A program made the translations under genes and the position numbers. A model generated the notes under the pieces. The model saw nothing but the letters and a program-made list of their open reading frames with translations. It had not been told where the DNA came from and made no database searches. A stretch of DNA of 64,000 bases from Burkholderia sp. HI2500 (lineage in GTDB: Bacteria > Pseudomonadota > Gammaproteobacteria > Burkholderiales > Burkholderiaceae): the NCBI RefSeq assembly GCF_002223055.1, contig NZ_NKFL01000004.1:1550001-1614000 (forward strand). Reading direction: 5' to 3'. Positions within the stretch are counted from its first letter, which is position 1, and every line of letters begins with the position of its first letter. Shown here piece by piece: positions 49,738 through 59,326 of the stretch.

Positions 49738-52700
49738 GCGTTTCCTACGAAGAAGGCCGCTTCAACCTGTCGGCGTGGGCGCTGCGCCACCAGGCGCTGG
49801 TCGTCTACCTGATCGCGCTCGCGACGCTCGCGGGCATCCTTGCCTACACCCGCCTCGCGCAATCCGAAGACCCGCCGTTCACGTTCCGCGTGATGGTGAT
49901 CCGCACGTTCTGGCCCGGCGCGACCGCGCGGCAGGTGCAGGAACAGGTCACCGACCGGATCGGCCGCAAGCTGCAGGAAACGCCGGCCATCGACTTCCTG
50001 CGCAGCTATTCGCGCCCCGGCGAATCGCTGATCTTCTTCACGATGAAGGATTCGGCGCCCGTGAAGGACGTGCCGGAAACCTGGTACCAGATCCGCAAAA
50101 AGGTCGGCGACATCGGCTATACGCTGCCGCCCGGCGTGCAGGGCCCGTTCTTCAACGACGAATTCGGCGACGTCTACACCAACATCTGGACGCTCGAAGG
50201 CGACGGCTTCACGCCGGCGCAGCTCCACGATTACGCCGACCAGCTGCGCACCGTGCTGCTGCGCGTGCCGGGTGTCGGCAAGGTCGACTATTTCGGCGAC
50301 CCCGACCAGCGGATCTTCATCGAGGTCAACAACGCGCAGCTCACGCGCCTCGGCATCTCGCCGCAGCAGCTCGGGCAGGCGATCAACGCGCAAAACGACA
50401 TCTCGTCGGCCGGCACGCTGACGACCAGCGACGACCGTGTGTTCGTGCGGCCGAGCGGCCAGTTCGACAACGTCGACGCGATCGCCGACACGCTGATCCG
50501 CATCAACGGCCGCACGTTCCGGCTCGGCGATCTCGCGACGGTGAAGCGCGGCTACGACGATCCGGCCGTCACGCAGATGCGCGCCGGCGGCAAGGCGGTG
50601 CTCGGCATCGGCGTCACGATGCAGCCGGGCGGCGACGTGATCCGGCTCGGCAAGGCGCTCGACGCCGAATCGAAGGACCTGCAGGCGCAACTGCCGGCCG
50701 GCCTCAAGCTGACGCTGGTATCGAGCATGCCGCATGCGGTCGCGCATTCGGTCGACGACTTCCTCGAAGCCGTCGCGGAAGCCGTCGCGATCGTGCTGGT
50801 GGTGAGCCTCGTGTCGCTCGGCCTGCGCACCGGGATGGTGGTCGTGATCTCGATTCCCGTGGTGCTCGCGGTCACCGCTCTCTTCATGTACCTGTTCGAC
50901 ATCGGGCTGCACAAGGTGTCGCTCGGCACGCTCGTGCTCGCGCTCGGGCTGCTCGTCGACGACGCGATCATCGCGGTCGAGATGATGGCCGTGAAGCTCG
51001 AACAGGGCTACACCCGCGCCCGCGCCGCCGCATTCGCCTATACGAGCACCGCGTTCCCGATGCTGACGGGCACGCTCGTCACCGTGTCGGGCTTCCTGCC
51101 GATCGCGCTCGCGAAATCGAGCACCGGCGAATACACGCGCTCGATCTTCGAGGTGTCTGCGATCGCACTGATCGCGTCGTGGTTCGCGGCGGTCGTGCTG
51201 ATCCCGCTGCTCGGCTTCCACCTGCTGCCCGAGCGCAAGCGGCAAGCGCATGAAGCGCACCTGCCCGACGACCACGAGCACGACATCTACGACACGCGTT
51301 TCTACCGGCGTCTGCGCGGCTGGATCGACTGGTGCATCGAACGGCGCTTCGTCGTGCTGTTGATCACGGGCGCGCTGTTCGTCGTCGCGCTGATGGGCTT
51401 CACGCTCGTGCCGCAGCAGTTCTTCCCGAGCTCCGATCGCCCCGAGCTGCTGGTCGACCTGCGGCTGCCCGAAGGCGCGTCGTTCGCGGCGACGCTGCGC
51501 GAGACCGAACGGCTCGAGAAAGTGATCGACAAGCGCCCCGAGATCGATCATTCGGTGAACTTCGTCGGCAGCGGCGCGCCGCGCTTCTACCTGCCGCTCG
51601 ACCAGCAGCTTCAGTTGCCGAACTTCGCGCAGTTCGTGATCACCGCGAAATCGGTGAAGGACCGCGAAAAGCTCGCGACCTGGCTCGAAACCACGTTGCG
51701 CGAGCAGTTCCCGGCCGTGCGCTCGCGGCTGTCGCGGCTCGAGAACGGCCCGCCGGTCGGCTATCCGGTGCAGTTCCGCGTGAGCGGCGACAGCATCGCG
51801 ACGGTCCGCTCGATCGCGGAGAAGGTCGCGGCGACGATGCGCGGCGACGCACGCACCGTCAACGTGCAGTTCGACTGGGACGAGCCGGCCGAGCGCTCGG
51901 TGCGCTTCGAGATCGACCAGAAGAAGGCGCGCGAGCTGAACGTCACGTCGCAGGACGTGTCGAGCTTCCTCGCGATGACGCTGTCTGGCACGACCGTCAC
52001 GCAGTACCGCGAGCGCGACAAGCTGATCGCGGTCGACCTGCGCGCGCCGCGGGCCGATCGTGTCGATCCGGGCAAGCTCGCCGGCCTCGCGCTGCCGACC
52101 CCGAACGGCCCCGTGCCGCTCGGCTCGCTCGGCCGCTTCAAGCCGACGCTCGAATACGGCGTCGTGTGGGAGCGCGACCGCCAGCCGACCATCACCGTGC
52201 AGTCGGACGTGCGCGCCGGCGCGCAGGGCATCGACGTCACCCATGCGGTCGACGCGAAGCTGAACACGTTGCGCGCGCAACTGCCGGTCGGCTATCAGAT
52301 CAACATCGGCGGCTCGGTCGAAGAAAGCGCGAAGGCGCAGAAGTCGATCAATGCGCAGATGCCGCTGATGGCGATCGCCGTGTTCACGCTGCTGATGATC
52401 CAGCTGCAGAGCTTCTCGCGCGTGCTGATGGTCGTGCTGACCGCGCCGCTCGGGCTGATCGGCGTGGTCGCGACGCTGCTGCTGTTCGGCCAGCCGTTCG
52501 GCTTCGTCGCGATGCTCGGCGTGATCGCGATGTTCGGGATCATCATGCGCAACTCGGTGATCCTCGTCGACCAGATCGAGCAGGACATCGCGGTCGGCCA
52601 CCGCCGCATCGACGCGATCATCGGCGCGACCGTGCGGCGCTTCCGCCCGATCACGCTGACGGCCGCGGCCGCCGTGCTCGCGCTGATCCCGCTGCTGCGC

Positions 52701-52880
52701 TCGAACTTCTTCGGGCCGATGGCGACCGCGCTGATGGGCGGCATAACGAGCGCGACCGTGCTGACGCTGTTCTACCTGCCCGCGCTGTATGCGACGTGGT
52801 TCCGCGTGAAGCACGACGAACGCGACCCGCATGACGGCCCGCCGCCTGGCGGCACGCCTGCCGCGCCGTCGGGAGTCTGA
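49734..52880 (+). CDS. RND inner-membrane efflux pump
   Basis: 1048-aa RND transporter. The TM4 proton-relay Asp pair is present (LGLLVDDAIIAVEM, about residue 405), but TM10 reads FGIIMRNSVILVDQIEQD: the Lys found in AcrB is Arg here. First helix LRHQALVVYLIALATLAGIL. It belongs to a subgroup with shorter N-terminus and VPQQFFPSSDRPELLVDLRL at the second loop. The GTG start at 49734 overlaps the adaptor stop, so translation is coupled. Substrate unknown; the complete tripartite system is under the TetR gene upstream. Confidence 0.95.
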   Translation: MSVSYEEGRFNLSAWALRHQALVVYLIALATLAGILAYTRLAQSEDPPFTFRVMVIRTFWPGATARQVQEQVTDRIGRKLQETPAIDFLRSYSRPGESLIFFTMKDSAPVKDVPETWYQIRKKVGDIGYTLPPGVQGPFFNDEFGDVYTNIWTLEGDGFTPAQLHDYADQLRTVLLRVPGVGKVDYFGDPDQRIFIEVNNAQLTRLGISPQQLGQAINAQNDISSAGTLTTSDDRVFVRPSGQFDNVDAIADTLIRINGRTFRLGDLATVKRGYDDPAVTQMRAGGKAVLGIGVTMQPGGDVIRLGKALDAESKDLQAQLPAGLKLTLVSSMPHAVAHSVDDFLEAVAEAVAIVLVVSLVSLGLRTGMVVVISIPVVLAVTALFMYLFDIGLHKVSLGTLVLALGLLVDDAIIAVEMMAVKLEQGYTRARAAAFAYTSTAFPMLTGTLVTVSGFLPIALAKSSTGEYTRSIFEVSAIALIASWFAAVVLIPLLGFHLLPERKRQAHEAHLPDDHEHDIYDTRFYRRLRGWIDWCIERRFVVLLITGALFVVALMGFTLVPQQFFPSSDRPELLVDLRLPEGASFAATLRETERLEKVIDKRPEIDHSVNFVGSGAPRFYLPLDQQLQLPNFAQFVITAKSVKDREKLATWLETTLREQFPAVRSRLSRLENGPPVGYPVQFRVSGDSIATVRSIAEKVAATMRGDARTVNVQFDWDEPAERSVRFEIDQKKARELNVTSQDVSSFLAMTLSGTTVTQYRERDKLIAVDLRAPRADRVDPGKLAGLALPTPNGPVPLGSLGRFKPTLEYGVVWERDRQPTITVQSDVRAGAQGIDVTHAVDAKLNTLRAQLPVGYQINIGGSVEESAKAQKSINAQMPLMAIAVFTLLMIQLQSFSRVLMVVLTAPLGLIGVVATLLLFGQPFGFVAMLGVIAMFGIIMRNSVILVDQIEQDIAVGHRRIDAIIGATVRRFRPITLTAAAAVLALIPLLRSNFFGPMATALMGGITSATVLTLFYLPALYATWFRVKHDERDPHDGPPPGGTPAAPSGV

Positions 52881-52882
52881 CC

Positions 52883-54457
52883 ATGGATCGATCGATGAAC
52901 CTGAAAACACACGCCGTGCGGGCACTCGCGGTGGCGGGCCTCGCCGGCCCGCTCGCGGGCTGCGCCTGGTTCGCGCCGAGCGGCGAGCCGCCCGCGATGC
53001 CGTCGCCCGCGCACTATGGCGCCACGCCGCAAGTCCAGCAGACCGTGTCCGCGCAAGGCGTCACGCAGCAGTTCGAGGTCGGCGCGCAACCGGTGCCCGA
53101 CTGGTGGAAACAGTACCGCTCCGACGCGCTGAACGCGCTCGTCGACGAAGGGCTGCGCAACAGCCCGACGTTGAGCGCGGCATCCCACTCGCTCGATGCC
53201 GCGCGCGAACAGTTGCGCGGGCAGATCGGCAGCTCGATGCTGCCGTCGATCGACGCGGGCGGCCAGGCCACGCGCCAGCGTGCGCTCGGCGTGCCGATTC
53301 CCGCGCTCGGCGCGCCAACGCTGCTGTACGACACGTTCGTCGGGCAGCTGCAGGCGAGCTACACGATCGACCTGTTCGGCGCGTCGCGTTTCGCGAACCG
53401 CGCGCTGGCGCGCCGCGTCGACGTCAGCGCGTTCCAGCTCGAATCCGCACGGCGCGCGCTGGCCGCGAACATCGTCACCGCGTCGATCACGGTGTCGGTG
53501 CTGAATGCGCAGATCAACACGACCGAGCGGCTGGTCGCGCTCGCCAACGACCAGGCGCACGATGCCGAACGCCGCTACGCGCTTGGTTCCACCTCGCGCA
53601 GCGACGCGCTGAACGCGCGGCAAAGCGCCGACACGTTCGCGGCGAGCCTGCCCGCGCTGCGCCAGCAGCGCGACTCGGCGCGCCATGCGCTCGCGGTGCT
53701 GGTCGGCCGCACGCCTGACCAGCCGCCGGCCGATCTCACGCTCGCCGACCTGCACCTGCCCGAGCAGGTGCCCGTCGTCGTGCCGTCGGACCTGCTGCAA
53801 AGCCGCCCGGACATCCAGGCGGCCGACGCGGGGCTGAAGGCGGCCGCGGCCGAAGTGGGCCTCGCGACCGCGCAGATGTTCCCGCAGCTGTCGCTGTCGG
53901 CCGCGATGGGCAAAGGCGGCTTCAGCTGGCCAACGATGCTGTCCGGCGCCGGCGCGATCTGGAACGTCGGCGCGTCGCTGAGCCAGCCGATCTTCCATGG
54001 CGGCGCGCTGCTCGCGCAGCGCCGCGCGGCGAAGGCGACCTACGAGGCCGCCGTCGACCAGTACAAGCAGGCCGTGCTCGGCGCATTCCAGAACGTCGCC
54101 GATTCGCTCGCCGCGCTCGAGCACGATGCGGAGGCGCTCGACGCGTCGTCCCGTGCCGCGCTGTCCGCGCGCGGCGCGTACGACGACGCGGCGGCCCGCG
54201 TGCGGCTCGGCGCGCTGCCGCCGTCGGCCGCGCGCGCCAGCGAGCTGCAGTATCGCAACGCACGGCTCGACGAGATCCGCGCGACCGGCGCGCGGTTCGC
54301 GGATACCGCGCGGCTTTACCAGGCGATGGGCACGCCGCCGGTCGACAAGACCGGCCAGTCCGGCAAGACCGACAAGGCGGCCGACGCGTCCGCCACCGGC
54401 CAGCAAGCGCGCGCCGCCGGCGCCGACATCCCGCCTTCGCCGCCTGCTCCACAATAA
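52883..54457 (+). CDS. Outer-membrane efflux channel (NodT/OprM type)
   Basis: 524-aa outer-membrane lipoprotein. The lipobox LAGPLAGC (Cys about residue 27) and PVPDWWKQYRSDALNALVDE are typical of the NodT family; two repeats of the channel fold follow (SASHSLDAAREQLRGQIGSS, LLQSRPDIQAADAGLKAAAA). The C-terminal ~35 residues are low-complexity. It begins 2 bp after the pump stop. Start at 52883, or ATG at 52895 (MNLKTHAVR). Confidence 0.93.
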   Translation: MDRSMNLKTHAVRALAVAGLAGPLAGCAWFAPSGEPPAMPSPAHYGATPQVQQTVSAQGVTQQFEVGAQPVPDWWKQYRSDALNALVDEGLRNSPTLSAASHSLDAAREQLRGQIGSSMLPSIDAGGQATRQRALGVPIPALGAPTLLYDTFVGQLQASYTIDLFGASRFANRALARRVDVSAFQLESARRALAANIVTASITVSVLNAQINTTERLVALANDQAHDAERRYALGSTSRSDALNARQSADTFAASLPALRQQRDSARHALAVLVGRTPDQPPADLTLADLHLPEQVPVVVPSDLLQSRPDIQAADAGLKAAAAEVGLATAQMFPQLSLSAAMGKGGFSWPTMLSGAGAIWNVGASLSQPIFHGGALLAQRRAAKATYEAAVDQYKQAVLGAFQNVADSLAALEHDAEALDASSRAALSARGAYDDAAARVRLGALPPSAARASELQYRNARLDEIRATGARFADTARLYQAMGTPPVDKTGQSGKTDKAADASATGQQARAAGADIPPSPPAPQ

Positions 54458-54516
54458 GCCGGCCCTGCCATCGGGTGCGCGGAATCCCGCCGCGTACCCG
54501 ATTTCCGATCTTCCGC

Positions 54517-54547
54517 TTGACCCTCACGTAGCGTAACGTTCGAGACT
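54517..54547 (+). promoter_or_regulatory. MerR-type promoter with 19-bp spacer
   Basis: TTGACC (54517-54522) and GAGACT (54542-54547) are separated by 19 bp, the long spacer that MerR activators untwist. The interval carries CTCACGT..AACGTT, a partial inverted repeat. It lies 29-59 bp before the MerR-type gene and fits autoregulation. Confidence 0.55.
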
Positions 54548-54575
54548 CCAGTGTGCGACCCGAATGGAGGAACGA

Positions 54576-55604
54576 ATGCGACTGAAAGTGGGAGAACTGG
54601 CGAAACGCAGCGGGCTGACCGTCCGCACGCTTCATCACTATCACGCGATCGGTCTGCTGACGCCTTCGGCGCGCGCCGACAACGGCTACCGGCTGTACGA
54701 CCGCCACGACATCGCCCGGCTCCACCAGATCCAGGCGCTGCGTCGCTTCGGCCTGTCGCTCACCGAAATCGGCGACCACCTGAACCAGCCCGACACCCCG
54801 CTCGTCGAGCTCGTCGCGAAGCAGATCGCGCTGCTCGACCGTCAGCTCGCGCAGACCACGCAGCTGCGCGAGCGGCTCGTGAGCCTGCACGCGCAGCTTG
54901 CCGCGGGCACGGAGCCGGAGCTGGCTGATTGGCTCACCACACTGGAGTTGATGACCGTGTACGACAAATATTTTTCCGAGGAAGAACTCGCGCGCCTGCC
55001 GATGTACCAGAAAAGCCAGGCGGGCGACGCCGAATGGATCGCACTCGTCGACGAGGTGCGTGCGCTGCACGACGCGGGCGTGCCCGCCGAGGACGAACGC
55101 ACCCGTGCGCTCGCCAGCCGCTGGATGGCGCTGCTCGTGCGCGACACGAACGGCGATCCACGGCTGCTGACGAAGCTGAACCTGATGCACGAACACGAAC
55201 CGGCGATGCAGTCGAAGATCGGCATTTCGACCGCGCTGCGCGACTATGTGCTGCGCGCGTCGTCGGAAACCAAGATGCGGATCTTCGAGAAGTATCTCGC
55301 GCCGGACGAGATCCGCTTCATGCGGGCGCACTATGGTGAAAGCGCGATGGCATGGCCGCAACTGATGGGCGACGTGCGCGACGCGATCGATGCGGGCGCG
55401 AGGCCGGATTCACCGGAAGGCCGCGCGCTCGCGCAGCGCTGGCTCACGCTGTTCTGCAGCTATGCCGGCACCGATCCGGCCACGCATGCCAAATTCCGCC
55501 AGGCAATGATGAACGAGCCGTCACTGACGCGGGATTCGTGGATCGACGACACGTTGATCGGCTTCGTGCGGGACGCGATGGCGCAGCTTGCGCCTGCGCG
55601 ATGA
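54576..55604 (+). CDS. MerR-family regulator with TipAS-like antibiotic-recognition domain
   Basis: 342-aa regulator. The N-terminal MerR domain (LKVGELAKRSGLTVRTLHHY, DNGYRLYDRHDIARLHQIQA) is followed by a coiled coil and a C-terminal region with repeats of the TipAS type (KYFSEEELARLPMYQKSQAG, RWMALLVRDTNGDPRLLTKL). TipAS domains bind thiopeptides and other drugs. The start at 54576 has GGAGG 6 bp upstream. It lies 118 bp after the RND channel and could coregulate drug export. Confidence 0.87.
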   Translation: MRLKVGELAKRSGLTVRTLHHYHAIGLLTPSARADNGYRLYDRHDIARLHQIQALRRFGLSLTEIGDHLNQPDTPLVELVAKQIALLDRQLAQTTQLRERLVSLHAQLAAGTEPELADWLTTLELMTVYDKYFSEEELARLPMYQKSQAGDAEWIALVDEVRALHDAGVPAEDERTRALASRWMALLVRDTNGDPRLLTKLNLMHEHEPAMQSKIGISTALRDYVLRASSETKMRIFEKYLAPDEIRFMRAHYGESAMAWPQLMGDVRDAIDAGARPDSPEGRALAQRWLTLFCSYAGTDPATHAKFRQAMMNEPSLTRDSWIDDTLIGFVRDAMAQLAPAR

Positions 55605-55636
55605 ACACGTCGAGCGCGTTGAGCGCATGACGGTTC

Positions 55637-55667
55637 GGGCGGCTGGCGGATTGTCCGCGCGCCGCCC
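55637..55667. terminator. Symmetric hairpin between convergent genes
   Basis: GGGCGGC, TG, GCGGA, loop TTG, TCCGC, GC, GCCGCCC: a long stem with one 2-nt internal loop between the MerR gene (plus) and the XRE gene (minus). It lacks T runs, but its position suits a bidirectional end of transcription. Confidence 0.5.
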
Positions 55668-55744
55668 GCTTCACCCTTTGCAACCCGTGCGCAACGCGCG
55701 ACCGGCAGCGCCCCGCCACCTCGGCACCTGGCAATTGCGGTGTG

Positions 55745-55969
55745 TCAGTCCGGCTCGCCGACGCCGTCATCGCTGAACGCGAGCAGGTCGCCGGGCTGGC
55801 AGTCGAGATAGCGGCAGATCGCCTCGAGCGTCGCGAAACGGATGCCCTTGACCTTCCCTTGCTTGAGCAGCGACAGATTCTGTTCGGTGATGCCGACGGC
55901 TGCCGCGAGATCCTTCGAGCGGACCTTGCGCGTCGCGAGCATCACATCGAGCTTGACCACGATCGACAT
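55745..55969 (-). CDS. Small XRE/Cro-CI regulator paired with DUF2975 protein
   Basis: 74-aa DNA-binding protein consisting only of a helix-turn-helix (RKVRSKDLAAAVGITEQNLS, LLKQGKVKGIRFATLEAICR, YLDCQPGDLL). It is the type that forms a two-gene unit with a DUF2975 membrane protein. GAGG lies about 7 bp before the ATG, and the gene begins 8 bp after the DUF2975 stop. It probably binds the palindrome at 56587-56609. Confidence 0.9.
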   Translation of the reverse strand: MSIVVKLDVMLATRKVRSKDLAAAVGITEQNLSLLKQGKVKGIRFATLEAICRYLDCQPGDLLAFSDDGVGEPD

Positions 55970-55977
55970 GGCGCGCC

Positions 55978-56541
55978 TCAGACGAACTGGCGATGCTCGG
56001 CGTCGAGCGTACTCGCCTGCCGGAGGATGTGTGCGATCACGGCAATGCAGGCCGCGGTGAACAGCGCGACGACGTACGGCAGACCGAAGCCGATGCTGAC
56101 CATGCGCTGGCCGACCGGTTCGAGCATCGTCGCCCACATACTGAGGAGCGGTTCGCACAGTACGCTCAGCAATACCCACAGGCCGATCCCGCGCCCGGTC
56201 TTGCCGAGATGGCCGGCCGCTTGCGCGGAGAAATAGTCGCGGTGCGCATACGTGCGGAACAGCAGACGCAGGTGACGCAGGCCGTTCGCAAGCGCGACGA
56301 GCGGTACGCCCGACAACAGAAAGCCGCCGACCTTCTGCCACCACGGGAACGCAGCGACGTCGACGTTCAGGTTGGAGATCACCGAGTCGGACAAGCCGAA
56401 TGCAAACCCGGGCCCGGTACGCATCAGGATCAACGACGGAAAGGCCCAGAACGCTGCGTTAAGCACCAACAGGCCGACGATCAACGACAGCGTGACGGCA
56501 GCCATGCGCTGGCTGATACGGGCAATGCGATCGGAATGCAT
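55978..56541 (-). CDS. DUF2975 membrane protein
   Basis: 187-aa inner-membrane protein with four helices (about 15-37, 75-92, 118-136, 152-172). NGLRHLRLLFRTYAHRDYFS followed by a helix is the DUF2975 signature. Function unknown; the family always goes with a small XRE regulator, suggesting a membrane-bound signal or anti-regulator. The start at 56541 has GAGG about 8 bp upstream. Confidence 0.87.
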   Translation of the reverse strand: MHSDRIARISQRMAAVTLSLIVGLLVLNAAFWAFPSLILMRTGPGFAFGLSDSVISNLNVDVAAFPWWQKVGGFLLSGVPLVALANGLRHLRLLFRTYAHRDYFSAQAAGHLGKTGRGIGLWVLLSVLCEPLLSMWATMLEPVGQRMVSIGFGLPYVVALFTAACIAVIAHILRQASTLDAEHRQFV

Positions 56542-56586
56542 GTGAAGTCCTCGACGGGGAATGAACGTGCGTCGAGTGTACACCGA

Positions 56587-56609
56587 TAATTATCGTAAAA
56601 CGATAATTA
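56587..56609. promoter_or_regulatory. Operator of the DUF2975/XRE pair
   Basis: Perfect 9-bp inverted repeat TAATTATCG, spacer TAAAA, CGATAATTA, 45 bp before the DUF2975 start, in a short AT-rich stretch that should hold the promoter. Probable target of the small XRE protein. Confidence 0.75.
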
Positions 56610-56770
56610 ATCGTTGCTCTGGAATGATTTTTTATCGCATGGCATGTTCGACTCACCTCGACAGGCGCGCGTCGCACGCACCGTCGCGCCCGCCGATCAT
56701 GAACGAAGACGCCCCCGGATCGAACGCGCCATTATCCGCATGGGCACATCGCGCCGCCATTGCACCCCGC

Positions 56771-58162
<1,392 letters not shown>

Positions 58163-58193
58163 GCGGACGCTCGGTGAAAGGCAGCCTGACGAA

Positions 58194-58242
58194 CTGCCAG
58201 GCAGGCTGCCAATTCTGCCACGACACTGCCAAACATGGCAGT
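58194..58242 (+). promoter_or_regulatory. Probable FisR enhancer sites
   Basis: A perfect palindrome ACTGCCA-AACA-TGGCAGT (58225-58242) and a smaller CTGCC-A-GGCAG (58194-58204), with further CTGCCA copies between them, lie 108-156 bp upstream of the sigma-54 promoter, the usual distance for enhancer binding. Confidence 0.7.
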
Positions 58243-58349
58243 CAGAAGCCGCAGCCGGGTGCCGCCAACACCCGCGCATCGCTGCAACCGCCCCGAAAAC
58301 CCGAGCCGAATCAAATCCCTGGCGGATCGGCCGGTGCGTCGGCGCACGC

Positions 58350-58365
58350 TGGCACGCTTCTTGAG
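58350..58365 (+). promoter_or_regulatory. Sigma-54 promoter of the persulfide operon
   Basis: TGGCACGCTTCTTGAG matches the -24/-12 consensus TGGCACG-N4-TTGCW except for A in place of the -12 C. It lies 46 bp before the persulfide dioxygenase start, under the FisR gene's control region. Confidence 0.7.
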
Positions 58366-58410
58366 TGACCCATCCCGATTGCAGATGCAGAACCCGATCG
58401 AGGACACCCC

Positions 58411-59295
58411 GTGAGCCATGCCACCACGCTGTCGGTCGAAGGCTTTTTCGACCCGGCGACCCACACCGTCAGCTATCTGCTGCTCGATACCGCGAGCCGT
58501 GCGTGTGCGCTGATCGACAGCGTGCTCGACTACGACCCGAAGTCCGGCCGCACGCACACCGCGAGCGCCGACCGGCTGATCGCCCGCGTCGCCGAACTCG
58601 GCGCCGACGTGCACTGGCTGCTGGAGACCCACGTGCACGCCGACCACCTGTCGGCCGCGCCGTACCTGAAGGAACACGTCGGCGGCCGGATCGCGATCGG
58701 CTCGCACGTGCGCCGCGTGCAGCACGTGTTCGGCACGCTGTTCAACGCAGGCCCCGGCTTCGCGCAGGACGGCCGCCAGTTCGACCGGCTGCTCGACGAC
58801 GGCGACACGCTCGCGCTCGGCGCGCTGACGATCCGCGCGGTGCATACGCCGGGCCACACGCCCGCATGCATGACCTACTGCGTCGACGACGCGACGCAGC
58901 GCGCGGCCTTCGTCGGCGACACGCTGTTCATGCCCGACTACGGCACGGCGCGCTGCGACTTCCCGGGCGGCGACGCACGCACGCTGTACCGCTCGATCGC
59001 GCGCGTGCTCCGCCTGCCGCCCGACACGCGCCTGTACCTGTGCCACGACTACCAGCCGGGCGGCCGCGACGTGCAGTTCGTGACGACCGTGGCCGAGCAG
59101 CGCCACGCGAACGTGCACGTGAAGGACGGCGTGACCGAGGACGATTTCGTCGCGATGCGCACCGCGCGCGACGCCACGCTCGCGATGCCCGTGCTGATGC
59201 TGCCGTCCGTGCAGGTCAACATGCGCGCCGGCCACCTGCCCGAGCCCGAAGACAACGGCGTGCGCTACCTGAAGATCCCGCTCGACGCGATCTGA
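58411..59295 (+). CDS. Persulfide dioxygenase (ETHE1-like metallo-beta-lactamase fold)
   Basis: 294-aa non-haem iron enzyme that oxidises glutathione persulfide to sulfite. Metal ligands: HVHADHL (about residue 70), His of PGHTPACM, Asp of [10 protein letters not shown] and His of CHDYQPGG. It starts at GTG 58411 with GAGG about 7 bp upstream, 46 bp after the sigma-54 promoter. First gene of the operon; it receives persulfide made by the next gene, SQR. Confidence 0.93.
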   Translation: MSHATTLSVEGFFDPATHTVSYLLLDTASRACALIDSVLDYDPKSGRTHTASADRLIARVAELGADVHWLLETHVHADHLSAAPYLKEHVGGRIAIGSHVRRVQHVFGTLFNAGPGFAQDGRQFDRLLDDGDTLALGALTIRAVHTPGHTPACMTYCVDDATQRAAFVGDTLFMPDYGTARCDFPGGDARTLYRSIARVLRLPPDTRLYLCHDYQPGGRDVQFVTTVAEQRHANVHVKDGVTEDDFVAMRTARDATLAMPVLMLPSVQVNMRAGHLPEPEDNGVRYLKIPLDAI

Positions 59296-59326
59296 GCGAC
59301 ACGCCCCCCATCCGGAGACCCCCGAC

